A stretch of DNA of 64,000 nucleotides from Gammaproteobacteria bacterium (GTDB taxonomy: Bacteria; Pseudomonadota; Gammaproteobacteria; Pseudomonadales; Azotimanducaceae): assembly GCA_026709225.1 (NCBI GenBank), contig JAPOTJ010000065.1:1-64000 (forward strand), given 5' to 3'. The notes under the pieces were generated by a model that saw nothing but the letters and a program-made list of their open reading frames with translations, was not told the DNA's origin and searched no databases. Every line of letters begins with the position of its first letter. Within the stretch, counting starts at the first letter, position 1. Below, piece by piece: positions 1 to 8,446 of the stretch. Made by a program: the position numbers and the translations under genes.

Positions 1-253
1 CTCGCCGCCTAAACGCAACCTGTCTGTTAAAGTTTGGGTTGGTCAAGGAGTCTAGTAGCTGGTCGTTAAGTGCTTGAAACCCTCCCATGCAAAAACTTTT
101 CCTTCACGCTATGTCGTTGGTCGAACTTTCAATCGATCAAAGCGTTCCTCAGGAAGCAGTGACCAGAACAAGACGAACAGTTGAAACTGAATCGCTATTG
201 CAATCCAATCCCTGCTGCATGACAATGCGCATTCGCCACCCGATGTGCCCACT
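1..253. other. No recognisable gene at window start
   Basis: No reading frame here resembles a known protein, and no tRNA, tmRNA or other RNA gene could be recognised. The open frames present are short and have unremarkable composition. It is probably the 3' end of an upstream unit plus the promoter region of the GST-gap operon, but no promoter is clear. Confidence 0.3.
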
Positions 254-290
254 TCGCCTCACGACAAGGCGAGGCGGGTATTTCTTTTCT
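254..290 (+). terminator. Weak terminator-like stem-loop
   Basis: TCGCCT (254-259) pairs with AGGCGA (267-272) around a short loop. A pyrimidine tract rich in T follows at 280-295. The stem is only 6 bp and the tract is interrupted by C, so this is a weak call. It would separate an upstream transcript from the GST gene at 308. Confidence 0.3.
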
Positions 291-307
291 TTTCTTCGGA
301 GCACGCT

Positions 308-919
308 ATGCCCGCTGACCTTGTGTTGTACACCAACCCGCAGTCGAGAGGTCGCATCGCACGCTGGATGCTCGAAGAGGTAGGCGCCGACTACGAAACC
401 GTGCTGATTGAGTACGGCGACGCCATGAAGTCGCCCGAGTATCTCAAGATCAATCCCATGGGCAAGGTGCCAGCGATCGTGCATCACGGCCAAGTGGTCA
501 CAGAATCGGCGGCCATCTGCCTCTATCTCGCTGATGCGTTCCCGGCATCTGGCCTTGCACCTGGCGAGCGTCGCGCCGCCTACTACCGATGGATGCTGTT
601 CGCGGCAGGGCCGATCGAAGCGGCCGCCACCAATCGCACGCTTGGCTTCGAGGTGCCCGCCGACAGGGAATCCATGGTGGGCTACGGCACCTATGAACGA
701 ATGATCGATGCACTTTCAGGCGCACTCTCTCGGCATCCCTACATCGCTGGCGATACATTCACCGCCACCGACGTGTACGTCGGATCGTTCTTGGACTACG
801 GCCTGCTTGAACACCGCCCGGTGTTCGATGACTATCTTCTGCGCCTTCGGGCACGCGATGCGTTCAAGCGCGCCAAGGCCATCGACGACGCGCTCGTCGA
901 ATCAGCAACTCACACTTAA
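308..919 (+). CDS. Glutathione S-transferase family protein
   Basis: A 203-residue soluble GST, the usual length for the superfamily. The N-terminal thioredoxin-like half starts PADLVLYTNPQSRGRIARW, where the Ser-Arg after the first strand is the usual catalytic/glutathione-contact position. KVPAIV and TESAAICLYLAD form the typical glutathione-binding cis-Pro and SNAIL-like segments, and an all-helical C-terminal domain follows. The ATG at 308 is chosen because the domain begins directly after it; in-frame codons upstream add no conserved sequence. It lies 12 bp before the next gene and is probably cotranscribed with the two gap genes. The substrate cannot be predicted. Confidence 0.85.
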   Translation: MPADLVLYTNPQSRGRIARWMLEEVGADYETVLIEYGDAMKSPEYLKINPMGKVPAIVHHGQVVTESAAICLYLADAFPASGLAPGERRAAYYRWMLFAAGPIEAAATNRTLGFEVPADRESMVGYGTYERMIDALSGALSRHPYIAGDTFTATDVYVGSFLDYGLLEHRPVFDDYLLRLRARDAFKRAKAIDDALVESATHT

Positions 920-931
920 GGAGGCACGCTC

Positions 932-1948
932 GTGCGCATTGGACTTATGGGATTCGGGCGCATCGGACGCCAACTCTTTGCGCTTGCTGCGCAAGACCCG
1001 CGCTTCGAGATTGTCGCCATTTCGGATATCGGCGACCCCGGCATCCTGCGGCACCTTTTTCATCGCGAGCACGGTCAGCACGTGCCAGTCAAGCTTGACG
1101 GCAACTACCTCGTGCATGACCTTGCCGGCAATAACAAGTCCGCTCGGCGCACCCGCATCCTGTCGGCAAAACGGCCTGGCGAAATTCCGTGGGACCTCTT
1201 CGATGTGGACTTGGTCGTCGATGCCACCAATCGCTATCTTGATCGCAAATCTTTGCAGCCACATCTTGAGCACGGCGCGTCTCGGGTGCTGCTCTCGACT
1301 TTCCCGACAAGCGCGCTCGACCGCATGATTGTGCGCGGTGTCAATGATGCGGACGCGCGCGCCGACGACCAACTCGTCTCGGCGGGGTCTGCCACCACCT
1401 CGGCCATGGCGCTCGCGCTGAAAGCCATCACCGACCGATTCGACATCGCGCATGCGACCATGACCTCAATCCACGCCTACACGAGCGACCAAACGCTTCA
1501 GGACACAGCCGGCCCTGATTATCGCCGCAGCCGGTCGGGCGCGGAGAACATCATTCCCAACGTCAGCCTTGCGCCCTTCTGGGCGCAGCATGTGCTGCCA
1601 AAAGTCGCTGGCAAGGTCAGCGGCTACGCTCTCAACGTGCCTGTCAAATCGGGTTCGCTGATGGACCTCAACATTGCCATGAGTGATTCCTCGGTCAGCG
1701 CCGAGGACATTGCCGAGGCGTTCGACGACGCGGCGGCGGCGCATCCGAGCCTCTACGCCGTCACCAAAGATCCGATCGTCTCTTCCGATGTTCGCGGCGT
1801 CACGCAGTCAATGCTCGTTGACCGCAGCGGCATCATGAAGGCGGGCGCCAACCTCATCAAAATCCTGATCTGGCACGAAGTGCTCGGTCACGCCTCACGA
1901 ATCCTCGATGTCGCCAAACTCTATGACGACCTCGACACCTCACATTAG
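932..1948 (+). CDS. GAPDH-like protein lacking the catalytic cysteine
   Basis: A 338-residue full-length member of the GAPDH fold. The NAD-binding N-terminus (GLMGFGRIGRQLF) and the catalytic-domain stretch IHAYTSDQTLQD with its His181 are present. The signature ASCTTNC is replaced by GSATTSA, so the catalytic Cys is Ala154. The C-terminal WYDNEWGYSNR motif is degraded to IWHEVLGHASR. It cannot therefore carry out the phosphorylating reaction in the normal way. The GTG start at 932 has a strong Shine-Dalgarno AAGGAGG (918-924) overlapping the GST stop. A canonical gap gene follows 12 bp later. It may be a regulatory or structural partner of that enzyme, or a protein with a different activity; this is inference. 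Confidence 0.9.
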   Translation: MRIGLMGFGRIGRQLFALAAQDPRFEIVAISDIGDPGILRHLFHREHGQHVPVKLDGNYLVHDLAGNNKSARRTRILSAKRPGEIPWDLFDVDLVVDATNRYLDRKSLQPHLEHGASRVLLSTFPTSALDRMIVRGVNDADARADDQLVSAGSATTSAMALALKAITDRFDIAHATMTSIHAYTSDQTLQDTAGPDYRRSRSGAENIIPNVSLAPFWAQHVLPKVAGKVSGYALNVPVKSGSLMDLNIAMSDSSVSAEDIAEAFDDAAAAHPSLYAVTKDPIVSSDVRGVTQSMLVDRSGIMKAGANLIKILIWHEVLGHASRILDVAKLYDDLDTSH

Positions 1949-1960
1949 GAACACTTGACC

Positions 1961-2974
1961 ATGGCACGAATCGCAATCAATGGCTTCGGACGTATCGGCC
2001 GCGCTGTCTTTCGCATCGCCGAGCAGCGTGACGATATCGAGATTGTCGCTATCAATGATCTTTTTGACGCCGATGGCCTCGCGTATCTCCTGAAGTACGA
2101 TACGGTCATGGGGCCCTATGAGGGCACTCTTTCCCTTGACGATGGGCACTTGGTCACGGCGCAGAGCCGCGTCAAGTTGCTCGCCCAGCGCGACCCGAAA
2201 ACGCTGCCGTGGCAGGATCTCGATATCGATGTCGCCATTGAATCTACAGGCGTGTTTCGCGCTCGCGACGAAGTCGGCATGCACCTTGAAGCCGGCGCCC
2301 GGCGCGCACTCCTCACCGTGCCCGCCAAGGACACCATCGACTGCACGCTCGTGCTCGGCGTCAACGACGAAGCGCTTCGCCCTGAGCACCGTATCGTCTC
2401 CAATGCTAGCTGCACCACGAACTGCCTCGCACCGCTCGCCAAGGTGCTCGACGACGCCTTCGGCATCCGTCAAGGCGTGATGAACACGGTACACGCTTAT
2501 ACCAACGACCAGAGACTTGCAGACGTGCCTCACGCGGACCCACGCCGCTCTCGCGCCGCCGCCGAAAACATCATTCCGACCTCGACCGGCGCCGCACAGG
2601 CGGTTGGCGAAGTACTGCCAAGCCTCAAAGGCAAGCTGCACGGCATCGCATCGCGAGTGCCAGTTCCAGATGGGTCGGTGGTCGATTTGTTCGCCGAACT
2701 CGAACAGCCAACGAGCGTGGATGAAGTCCATCAGGTCATTCGCGACGCCAGCAAGTCGCCGCGCCTCAAAGGCGTGCTCGAATTCACGAAAGACCCAGTG
2801 GTGTCCTCCGATATTATTGGCAATTCGCACTCAAGCATCTTCGATTCGTCATTTACGTGCGTCACTGAAGGGCACTTCTTGAAAGCCTTGAGCTGGTACG
2901 ACAACGAGTGGGGCTACTCGAACCGCGTATGCGATCTGATTGAGCGCATGGCGAAGCTTGACGCAAGCGCTTAG
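1961..2974 (+). CDS. gap: Glyceraldehyde-3-phosphate dehydrogenase, type I
   Basis: A 337-residue canonical phosphorylating GAPDH that oxidises glyceraldehyde 3-phosphate to 1,3-bisphosphoglycerate with NAD(P). It has the Rossmann motif INGFGRIGR at the N-terminus, the active site ASCTTNC with Cys151, His178 in TVHAYTNDQ, the phosphate-site stretch PRRSRAAAENIIPTSTGAA and C-terminal WYDNEWGYSNRV. The start is ATG 1961; a TTG two codons earlier is possible but adds only two residues and the preceding TTAGGA fits ATG 1961. It closes the GST-gap-gap operon. The glnA sigma-54 promoter begins 6 bp after its stop. Confidence 0.97.
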   Translation: MARIAINGFGRIGRAVFRIAEQRDDIEIVAINDLFDADGLAYLLKYDTVMGPYEGTLSLDDGHLVTAQSRVKLLAQRDPKTLPWQDLDIDVAIESTGVFRARDEVGMHLEAGARRALLTVPAKDTIDCTLVLGVNDEALRPEHRIVSNASCTTNCLAPLAKVLDDAFGIRQGVMNTVHAYTNDQRLADVPHADPRRSRAAAENIIPTSTGAAQAVGEVLPSLKGKLHGIASRVPVPDGSVVDLFAELEQPTSVDEVHQVIRDASKSPRLKGVLEFTKDPVVSSDIIGNSHSSIFDSSFTCVTEGHFLKALSWYDNEWGYSNRVCDLIERMAKLDASA

Positions 2975-2980
2975 ACGTTC

Positions 2981-2996
2981 TGGCACACAAATTGCT
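2981..2996 (+). promoter_or_regulatory. Sigma-54 promoter of glnA
   Basis: TGGCACACAAATTGCT matches the sigma-54 consensus TGGCAC-N5-TTGCW exactly at the -24 GG and -12 GC elements. It lies 145 bp before the glnA ATG, so transcription should start near 3008. glnA is the classic NtrC/sigma-54 target in Proteobacteria, so nitrogen-limited activation is expected. Any NtrC sites would have to lie within the 3' end of gap; none is obvious. Confidence 0.85.
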
Positions 2997-3045
2997 TGCT
3001 TAGCGCGTATGCGCTCGCGATTCGCATCGAGTCACGCATCATATT

Positions 3046-3081
3046 GACCGTCGTATGACGGTCGTATTCGGAAAGACGGTC
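3046..3081 (+). repeat. Hairpin and repeats in the glnA 5' leader
   Basis: GACCGTC (3046-3052) and GACGGTC (3057-3063) form a perfect 7-bp stem with loop GTAT. A third copy, GACGGTC, lies at 3075-3081. All fall inside the predicted glnA leader, about 60-80 nt upstream of the start codon. The third copy could compete for pairing with the first arm, giving two alternative hairpins. No function is known. Confidence 0.5.
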
Positions 3082-3141
3082 TTGTAAGAGACCCGCCCCA
3101 ACACCACGAGAACCAACAGATAAGAGAAGGACGAGAACAAG

Positions 3142-4551
3142 ATGTACGACAAAACGCAAAAACTCATCAAGGAGCACGATGCGCAGTGGGTGGATTTGCG
3201 CTTCACCGACCCGCGCGGCAAGTCCCAGCACACCACCATCCCGGCGTCGCGCGCCACCAGCGAGACACTGAGCAGTGGAACGATGTTTGACGGCTCGTCG
3301 ATCGCTGGCTGGAAATCCATTCACGAATCCGACATGATGCTGGTGCCTGATGACCGCTCCGCGGTGCTTGACCCATTTTTTGAAGAACCGACCATTAATC
3401 TGCGCTGCGATGTCATCGAACCCACAACGATGACGCCGTACAACCGCGACCCGCGCGGCATTGCCAAGGCCGCCGAAGCCCACCTCGCGAGCAGCGGCAT
3501 CGGCGATGTCGCCTACTTCGGCCCGGAGGCAGAGTTCTTTGTGTTTGACGGCGTGCAGTTCGAGGTCGGCATGTCCAAGGTCAGCTACGAGATCATCTCC
3601 GAGGAAGCGGCCTGGTCGTCCGGCAAGTCCTACGAAGAAGGCAACCTCGGCCACCGGCCTTCGGTCAAAGGCGGCTATTTCCCGGTGCCACCGATCGACA
3701 GTATGGCGGACCTCCGCGCCGCCATGTGCAGCACAATGATGGACATGGGCCTCGAGGTCGAGGTCCATCACCATGAGGTCGCCACCGCTGGCCAAGGCGA
3801 GATTGGCGTCAAGTTCAACTCGCTGGTGCTGAAAGCCGACGACTTGCAAACATACAAATACGTCGTGCAGAACGTGGCCGCCGCCTACGGCAAAACCGCG
3901 ACCTTCATGCCGAAGCCGCTGATGAATGACAACGGCAACGGCATGCACGTGCACCAGTCGATATGGAAAGACGGCAACAACCTCTTCCGTGGCGACGAAT
4001 ATGCTGGCCTCTCCAAGACCGCTCTGTACTACATCGGCGGCATCATGAAGCACGCGCGAGCGCTCAACGCCTTTACCAACGCCACCACGAATTCCTACAA
4101 GCGCTTGGTGCCGGGCTTTGAGGCGCCGACGCTGCTCGCCTATTCGGCGCGCAACCGGTCGGCCTCCATCCGCATTCCGTTCATTCAAGGCAGCCCCAAC
4201 GGGCGCCGCATTGAGGTGCGATTCCCAGATAGCTCGGGTAACCCCTACCTCGCCTTCGCGGCCATGCTCATGGCGGGCATTGATGGCATCGTCAATGAAA
4301 TCGATCCGGGCGAGCCGCACGAAGCCGATTACTACTCACTGTCGGACAGCGACCTCAAGAACATCAAGACTGTCGCGCCGTCGCTGCGCGATGCCGTGGA
4401 AGCGCTGGACAACGACCGTGAGTTCTTGACCGCGGGTGGCGTGTTTACCGACGATGCCATCGACGGCTACCTCGAACTCAAACAGGAAGAAGTTGCCCGC
4501 CTCATGCAAGCGACTCACCCGATTGAGTTCCAGATGTACTACAGCGTGTAG
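3142..4551 (+). CDS. glnA: Glutamine synthetase, type I
   Basis: A 469-residue GSI that forms glutamine from glutamate, ammonia and ATP. Signatures in order are FDGSSIAGW near residue 50, [10 protein letters not shown] with metal-binding Glu, [32 protein letters not shown] (ATP/ammonia-site region), [14 protein letters not shown] and [20 protein letters not shown]. The C-terminus is [10 protein letters not shown], like enterobacterial GlnA. The tyrosine in DYYSLSD sits where GlnE adenylylates Tyr397 in E. coli, although the surrounding NLYDLPPEE motif has drifted. The ATG at 3142 follows AGAGAAGGACG. It is monocistronic, between the sigma-54 promoter and a terminator-like hairpin. Confidence 0.97.
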   Translation: MYDKTQKLIKEHDAQWVDLRFTDPRGKSQHTTIPASRATSETLSSGTMFDGSSIAGWKSIHESDMMLVPDDRSAVLDPFFEEPTINLRCDVIEPTTMTPYNRDPRGIAKAAEAHLASSGIGDVAYFGPEAEFFVFDGVQFEVGMSKVSYEIISEEAAWSSGKSYEEGNLGHRPSVKGGYFPVPPIDSMADLRAAMCSTMMDMGLEVEVHHHEVATAGQGEIGVKFNSLVLKADDLQTYKYVVQNVAAAYGKTATFMPKPLMNDNGNGMHVHQSIWKDGNNLFRGDEYAGLSKTALYYIGGIMKHARALNAFTNATTNSYKRLVPGFEAPTLLAYSARNRSASIRIPFIQGSPNGRRIEVRFPDSSGNPYLAFAAMLMAGIDGIVNEIDPGEPHEADYYSLSDSDLKNIKTVAPSLRDAVEALDNDREFLTAGGVFTDDAIDGYLELKQEEVARLMQATHPIEFQMYYSV

Positions 4552-4555
4552 CATC

Positions 4556-4583
4556 AGATACGCCCCTCCCGAGGGGCGCATCT
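4556..4583 (+). terminator. Terminator-like hairpin after glnA
   Basis: CGCCCCT (4561-4567) pairs with AGGGGCG (4572-4578) around CCCG. The stem is extended by AGAT/ATCT beyond a single mismatch. It begins 5 bp after the glnA stop. The following CATCTTCATTCT is only partly T-rich, so termination may be incomplete. Confidence 0.65.
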
Positions 4584-4619
4584 TCATTCTGCGCAAATTT
4601 GGTGCGCCTACGTTGCAGT

Positions 4620-4655
4620 GCGCACTTAAATAGTGCGCTTCCCGCTTTGTATAAT
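4620..4655 (+). promoter_or_regulatory. Candidate pyk promoter with overlapping palindrome
   Basis: A perfect -10 TATAAT lies at 4650-4655. At the -35 position there is no good TTGACA, only TTAAAT about 18 bp upstream. That site is covered by a perfect inverted repeat GCGCACT-TAAAT-AGTGCGC (4620-4638). A dyad over the -35 suggests a bound regulator, either an activator compensating for the weak -35 or a repressor. The predicted leader to the pyk start is about 100 nt. Confidence 0.5.
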
Positions 4656-4763
4656 CTTCACAAGTCGGAGAGCAATCACCGAGCCACTGGTGTGCCATCA
4701 AACTGATAATGCCGTATCTGTTCGCCTGCGCGGGTCTTGAGGACGCTGCGTGAGCCTGACGAA

Positions 4764-6194
4764 ATGACCATGCGATCAACCAAGATTGTGGCCACTATCG
4801 GGCCGGCGTCCGATGCACATATCGACCAGCTCATAGCGCTCGGCGTCGATGTGTTTCGATTGAACTTCTCGCACGGCTCGCAGGAGGAGCATAAGCAGCG
4901 CGTCAAGCGCATTCGGCGCGCGGCTGGGCGTCACCGCCGCTTCGTTGCGGTGCTCGCCGACATGCAAGGCCCGAAAATTCGTATCCGCGGCTTCTCCTCG
5001 CCGAGCGTCGAGCTTAAAAACGACGCGCCATTTTGCATCGACGCGTCGATTGACGAGCACAGCGGAGATGCGACCAAGGTCGGCACCACCTGGACGCGCC
5101 TTTCCGCGCAAGTCTCGCCGGGCGACAAATTACTACTCGGCGACGGACTGATCGAACTTGATGTTACTGGCATCGGCCCGCATCGCGTGGAATGCCGGGT
5201 GGTGAGCGGCGGCACATTGAGCGCCAATGCTGGCATCAACAAGCGTGGCGGCGGCCTGTCTGCGCCTGCGCTGACGGAAAAAGATTCGAGTGATATTGAG
5301 TTTGCCTGCAGCTTGCCGGTGGACTACGTCGCCATATCATTTCCGCGCGACGCCGCGGACATGCGCGAAGCACGACGCCTCGTGCATGCGTTCGATACGA
5401 GTTGCGGCCTCGTCGCCAAGCTTGAACGGGCAGAAGCTGTGGACAGCACTGATGCCATGCGCGAACTGATCCTCGCCTCGGATGCGGTGATGGTGGCACG
5501 CGGCGACCTCGGCATTGAAATCGGCGATGCCGCGCTTGTCGCAGTGCAAAAGCGCCTGATCGGACTCGCACGCAGCCTCAACCGAAGCGTCATCACGGCC
5601 ACGCAAATGATGCAGTCGATGATCGAACACCCGAAGCCAACGCGCGCCGAAGTGATGGATGTCGCCAATGCCGTGCTTGATGGTACCGATGCGGTCATGC
5701 TTTCCGCCGAGACCGCGACCGGCCGCTATCCACAGGAAACGGTGCGTTCCATGGTCGAGATCATTGAAGGTGCCGAACGCCATTCGCAGTTCAATGTCGC
5801 CAGCCCCATCGACCCCACTTGCGAAGCCATTGATGAAGCCATCGCCCGCGCCGCCACTGAAGTCGCCGCCAATCTTGATGGGGTTACTGCAATCGCATGC
5901 CTCACCGCCTCTGGAAACACGCCGCAGCTCATGTCCCGTGTGGCGAGCAACCCGCCTATCTTCGCCTTCGCCGACAATCCGCGCACGCTTGCGCGCGTCG
6001 CGCTCTACCGAGGCGTGCATCCAGTGCTTTTTGACACGCGGCCAATCGACCACGATGAAATCAACCAAAGCGCTATCGACTGGCTCAAGCGCCACCATGT
6101 GGTCAAGTCAGGCGAGCGCGTGGTGCTCACCAAGGGCGACTACCATAATGTTCAAGGAGGAACGAACGCGCTGAAGATTTTGCAAGTCTCTTGA
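4764..6194 (+). CDS. pyk: Pyruvate kinase
   Basis: A 476-residue pyruvate kinase, which converts phosphoenolpyruvate and ADP to pyruvate and ATP. The N-terminal barrel strand RSTKIVATIGPAS and FRLNFSHGS are followed by DMQGPKIRIRGF, a B domain around residues 70-160, and SFPRDAADM. The active-site helix region is VMVARGDLGIEIG, then TATQMMQSMIEHPKPTRAEVMDVANAVLDG, and a complete C-terminal allosteric domain ends in GGTNALKILQVS. ATG 4764 is used, and ATG 4770 is equally possible; a TTG at 4737 would add a non-conserved extension. It stands alone between a palindromic promoter region and the suf operon. Confidence 0.95.
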   Translation: MTMRSTKIVATIGPASDAHIDQLIALGVDVFRLNFSHGSQEEHKQRVKRIRRAAGRHRRFVAVLADMQGPKIRIRGFSSPSVELKNDAPFCIDASIDEHSGDATKVGTTWTRLSAQVSPGDKLLLGDGLIELDVTGIGPHRVECRVVSGGTLSANAGINKRGGGLSAPALTEKDSSDIEFACSLPVDYVAISFPRDAADMREARRLVHAFDTSCGLVAKLERAEAVDSTDAMRELILASDAVMVARGDLGIEIGDAALVAVQKRLIGLARSLNRSVITATQMMQSMIEHPKPTRAEVMDVANAVLDGTDAVMLSAETATGRYPQETVRSMVEIIEGAERHSQFNVASPIDPTCEAIDEAIARAATEVAANLDGVTAIACLTASGNTPQLMSRVASNPPIFAFADNPRTLARVALYRGVHPVLFDTRPIDHDEINQSAIDWLKRHHVVKSGERVVLTKGDYHNVQGGTNALKILQVS

Positions 6195-6254
6195 TCGAAG
6201 CGGAGCGCTCAGAGGGGGGTACAATGCCACTTTGCCCGCCAAGAATCACGCACT

Positions 6255-7703
6255 TTGGCCACCGCACGAGACCTTATCGAATCTGACCTCGCCAGCGAAT
6301 ACGAAGCGGGGTTTGTCACCGACATCGAATCCGAGACCTTGCCGCCGGGGCTCTCGGAAGATGTCGTGCGCTTTATTTCCGAGCGCAAAGGCGAACCGGA
6401 CTGGCTGCTCGACTGGCGCATCAAAGCGTATCGTCATTGGCGTTCGATGCCGCAGCCTGACTGGGCGCAGCTCAAGATCGACCCCATCGACTTTGACGGC
6501 ATCTCCTACTACTCAGCCCCCAAATCACGCGCCGATGCGCCAAAATCCTTGGACGAGGTTGACCCTGAACTCCTGCGCACCTACGAGAAGCTCGGCATTC
6601 CGCTGCACGAGCAGGAAGCATTGGCAGGTGTTGCCGTTGACGCCGTGTTCGACAGCGTTTCCATTGCCACCACGTTTCGCGAGCGCTTAAGTGAAGCAGG
6701 CGTCATCTTCTGTCCGATTTCCGAGGCAGTGCGCGACCATCCGGAACTCGTGCGCAAATACCTCGGCACCGTCGTGCCGCCGACTGACAACTTCTACGCC
6801 ACGCTCAACTCCGCCGTCTACAGCGATGGCTCTTTTGTCTATGTGCCCGAAGGCGTGCGCTGCCCGATGGAGCTGTCAACCTACTTCCGTATCAACGAGC
6901 AGTACACGGGACAGTTTGAGCGCACGCTCATCATCGCCGACAAGGGCAGCTACGTCAGCTATCTCGAAGGCTGCACTGCGCCCATGCGCGATGATCGTCA
7001 GCTCCACGCCGCTGTCGTCGAGCTCGTCGCGCTAGAGGATGCCGAGATCAAGTATTCAACCGTGCAGAACTGGTACCCGGGGGACGAAGAGGGGCGCGGC
7101 GGCATCTTGAACTTCGTCACCAAGCGCGGCACCTGCCTCGGCGCACGTTCCCGTATTTCCTGGACGCAAGTGGAAACTGGCAGCGCCATCACCTGGAAGT
7201 ATCCAAGCGTCGTGCTCAGAGGCAAGAAAAGCGTCGGTGAGTTCTATTCGGTGGCGCTCACACGAAATTTACAGCAGGCCGACACAGGCACCAAGATGAT
7301 TCACCTTGGCAAGGACACTTCAAGCACCATCATCTCCAAAGGCATCAGTGCTGGGCGCAGCCAGAACTCGTACCGCGGCCTTGTGCGCATGACGCCCGCT
7401 GCCAAGGGCGCGCGCAATTTCACGCAATGCGACAGCCTGCTCCTCGGCAATACCTGCGGCGCGCACACCTTTCCCTACATCGAAAACCAAGCGGCGGACG
7501 CAGTGGTCGAGCACGAAGCCACAACCTCGAAAGTCGCCGATGATCAATTGTTTTTGTGTCAGCAGCGCGGCATCGACCCGGAACGTGCGGTCAGTATGAT
7601 CGTCAATGGCTTTTGCCGCGATGTCTTCCGGCAACTGCCGATGGAGTTCGCGGTCGAAGCCGGCAAACTGCTCGAAGTCAGCCTTGAAGGGTCTGTCGGG
7701 TAG
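6255..7703 (+). CDS. sufB: Fe-S cluster scaffold subunit SufB
   Basis: A 482-residue SufB, the core scaffold of the SufBC2D complex on which Fe-S clusters are built from SufS/SufE sulfur. The family N-terminus is present ([19 protein letters not shown] ... [16 protein letters not shown]), followed by the beta-helix core and conserved ECT-type stretch YLEGCTAPM. The start appears to be TTG 6255, since no ATG or GTG precedes the conserved region in frame and the upstream ATG at 6224 is out of frame. There is no clear Shine-Dalgarno. It is the first gene of a suf operon without an iscR/sufR regulator in the window. A TACAAT at 6220-6225 may be its -10. Confidence 0.95.
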   Translation: MATARDLIESDLASEYEAGFVTDIESETLPPGLSEDVVRFISERKGEPDWLLDWRIKAYRHWRSMPQPDWAQLKIDPIDFDGISYYSAPKSRADAPKSLDEVDPELLRTYEKLGIPLHEQEALAGVAVDAVFDSVSIATTFRERLSEAGVIFCPISEAVRDHPELVRKYLGTVVPPTDNFYATLNSAVYSDGSFVYVPEGVRCPMELSTYFRINEQYTGQFERTLIIADKGSYVSYLEGCTAPMRDDRQLHAAVVELVALEDAEIKYSTVQNWYPGDEEGRGGILNFVTKRGTCLGARSRISWTQVETGSAITWKYPSVVLRGKKSVGEFYSVALTRNLQQADTGTKMIHLGKDTSSTIISKGISAGRSQNSYRGLVRMTPAAKGARNFTQCDSLLLGNTCGAHTFPYIENQAADAVVEHEATTSKVADDQLFLCQQRGIDPERAVSMIVNGFCRDVFRQLPMEFAVEAGKLLEVSLEGSVG

Positions 7704-7708
7704 ACACC

Positions 7709-8446
7709 ATGCTGAAACTGCGAAAGGTGACCGCCGAAGTCGGCGGCACCCAAATCTTGAAAGGCATCGACCTCGACGTGTTGGCGGGCGAAGTCCACGC
7801 GCTGATGGGCCCCAATGGGTCAGGGAAAAGCACACTCGCCAACTTGCTCGCCGGACGACCCGGCTATGACTTCACAGGCGGCGAAATGGAACTCGAAGGC
7901 GAATCGATGATCGAATGGGAAGCCGAGGAGCGGGCGCGCAAAGGCGTGTTCCTCGCCTTTCAATACCCCATCGAAATCCCCGGCGTCAGCAACATGGAGT
8001 TCTTGAAAACCGCGCTCGACAGCAAGCGCAAAAGCCTTGACCTCGATCCATTGTCTACAGCAGAGTTCATGCGTGAAGCTCGGACGCGCGCACTCGAGCT
8101 TGAGCTCGATCCTGAATTCCTGCGCCGGGGCGTCAGCGAAGGGTTTTCAGGCGGCGAGAAAAAACGCAACGAACTCATACAGATGCTAATGCTCGATCCG
8201 AAGCTCGCGCTGCTCGACGAAACCGACTCCGGCCTTGACATCGACGCACTCAAAGTCGTCTCGCGCGCGATCAACGCTTTTCGCTCAAGCGCCAGAGCGG
8301 TCATGCTCGTCACCCACTACAGTCGCATACTCCGCTATGTAACCCCCGACCATGTGCATGTGATGAAGGACGGCCGAATCGTGCAATCCGGCGGCAGCGA
8401 GCTCGCCGAGCGACTTGAGGCCGACGGCTATGGCTGGATCGATTAA
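7709..8446 (+). CDS. sufC: SUF ATPase SufC
   Basis: A 245-residue ABC-type ATPase that powers the SufBC2D scaffold. It has Walker A GPNGSGKST near residue 35, Q-loop FLAFQYPIEIPGV, ABC signature FSGGEKKRNE, Walker B LALLDETDSGLD (the Glu-Thr-Asp-Ser-Gly-Leu-Asp form typical of SufC) and switch His in VTHYSR. It starts 5 bp after sufB and overlaps sufD by 17 bp, consistent with translational coupling. Confidence 0.97.
   Translation: MLKLRKVTAEVGGTQILKGIDLDVLAGEVHALMGPNGSGKSTLANLLAGRPGYDFTGGEMELEGESMIEWEAEERARKGVFLAFQYPIEIPGVSNMEFLKTALDSKRKSLDLDPLSTAEFMREARTRALELELDPEFLRRGVSEGFSGGEKKRNELIQMLMLDPKLALLDETDSGLDIDALKVVSRAINAFRSSARAVMLVTHYSRILRYVTPDHVHVMKDGRIVQSGGSELAERLEADGYGWID

Noticed and set aside
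1..253. tmRNA, 6S or 4.5S RNA at the window start
   Set aside because: None of the conserved sequence blocks of these RNAs could be found.
87..383. Open frame of 98 codons before the GST gene
   Set aside because: It is Cys/Arg-rich, runs into the GST gene in another frame and resembles no protein family.
2971..4320. Long antisense open frame (449 codons) opposite glnA
   Set aside because: It is a codon-bias shadow of glnA; the sense strand has all family motifs and the antisense product has repetitive His/Arg/Val composition.
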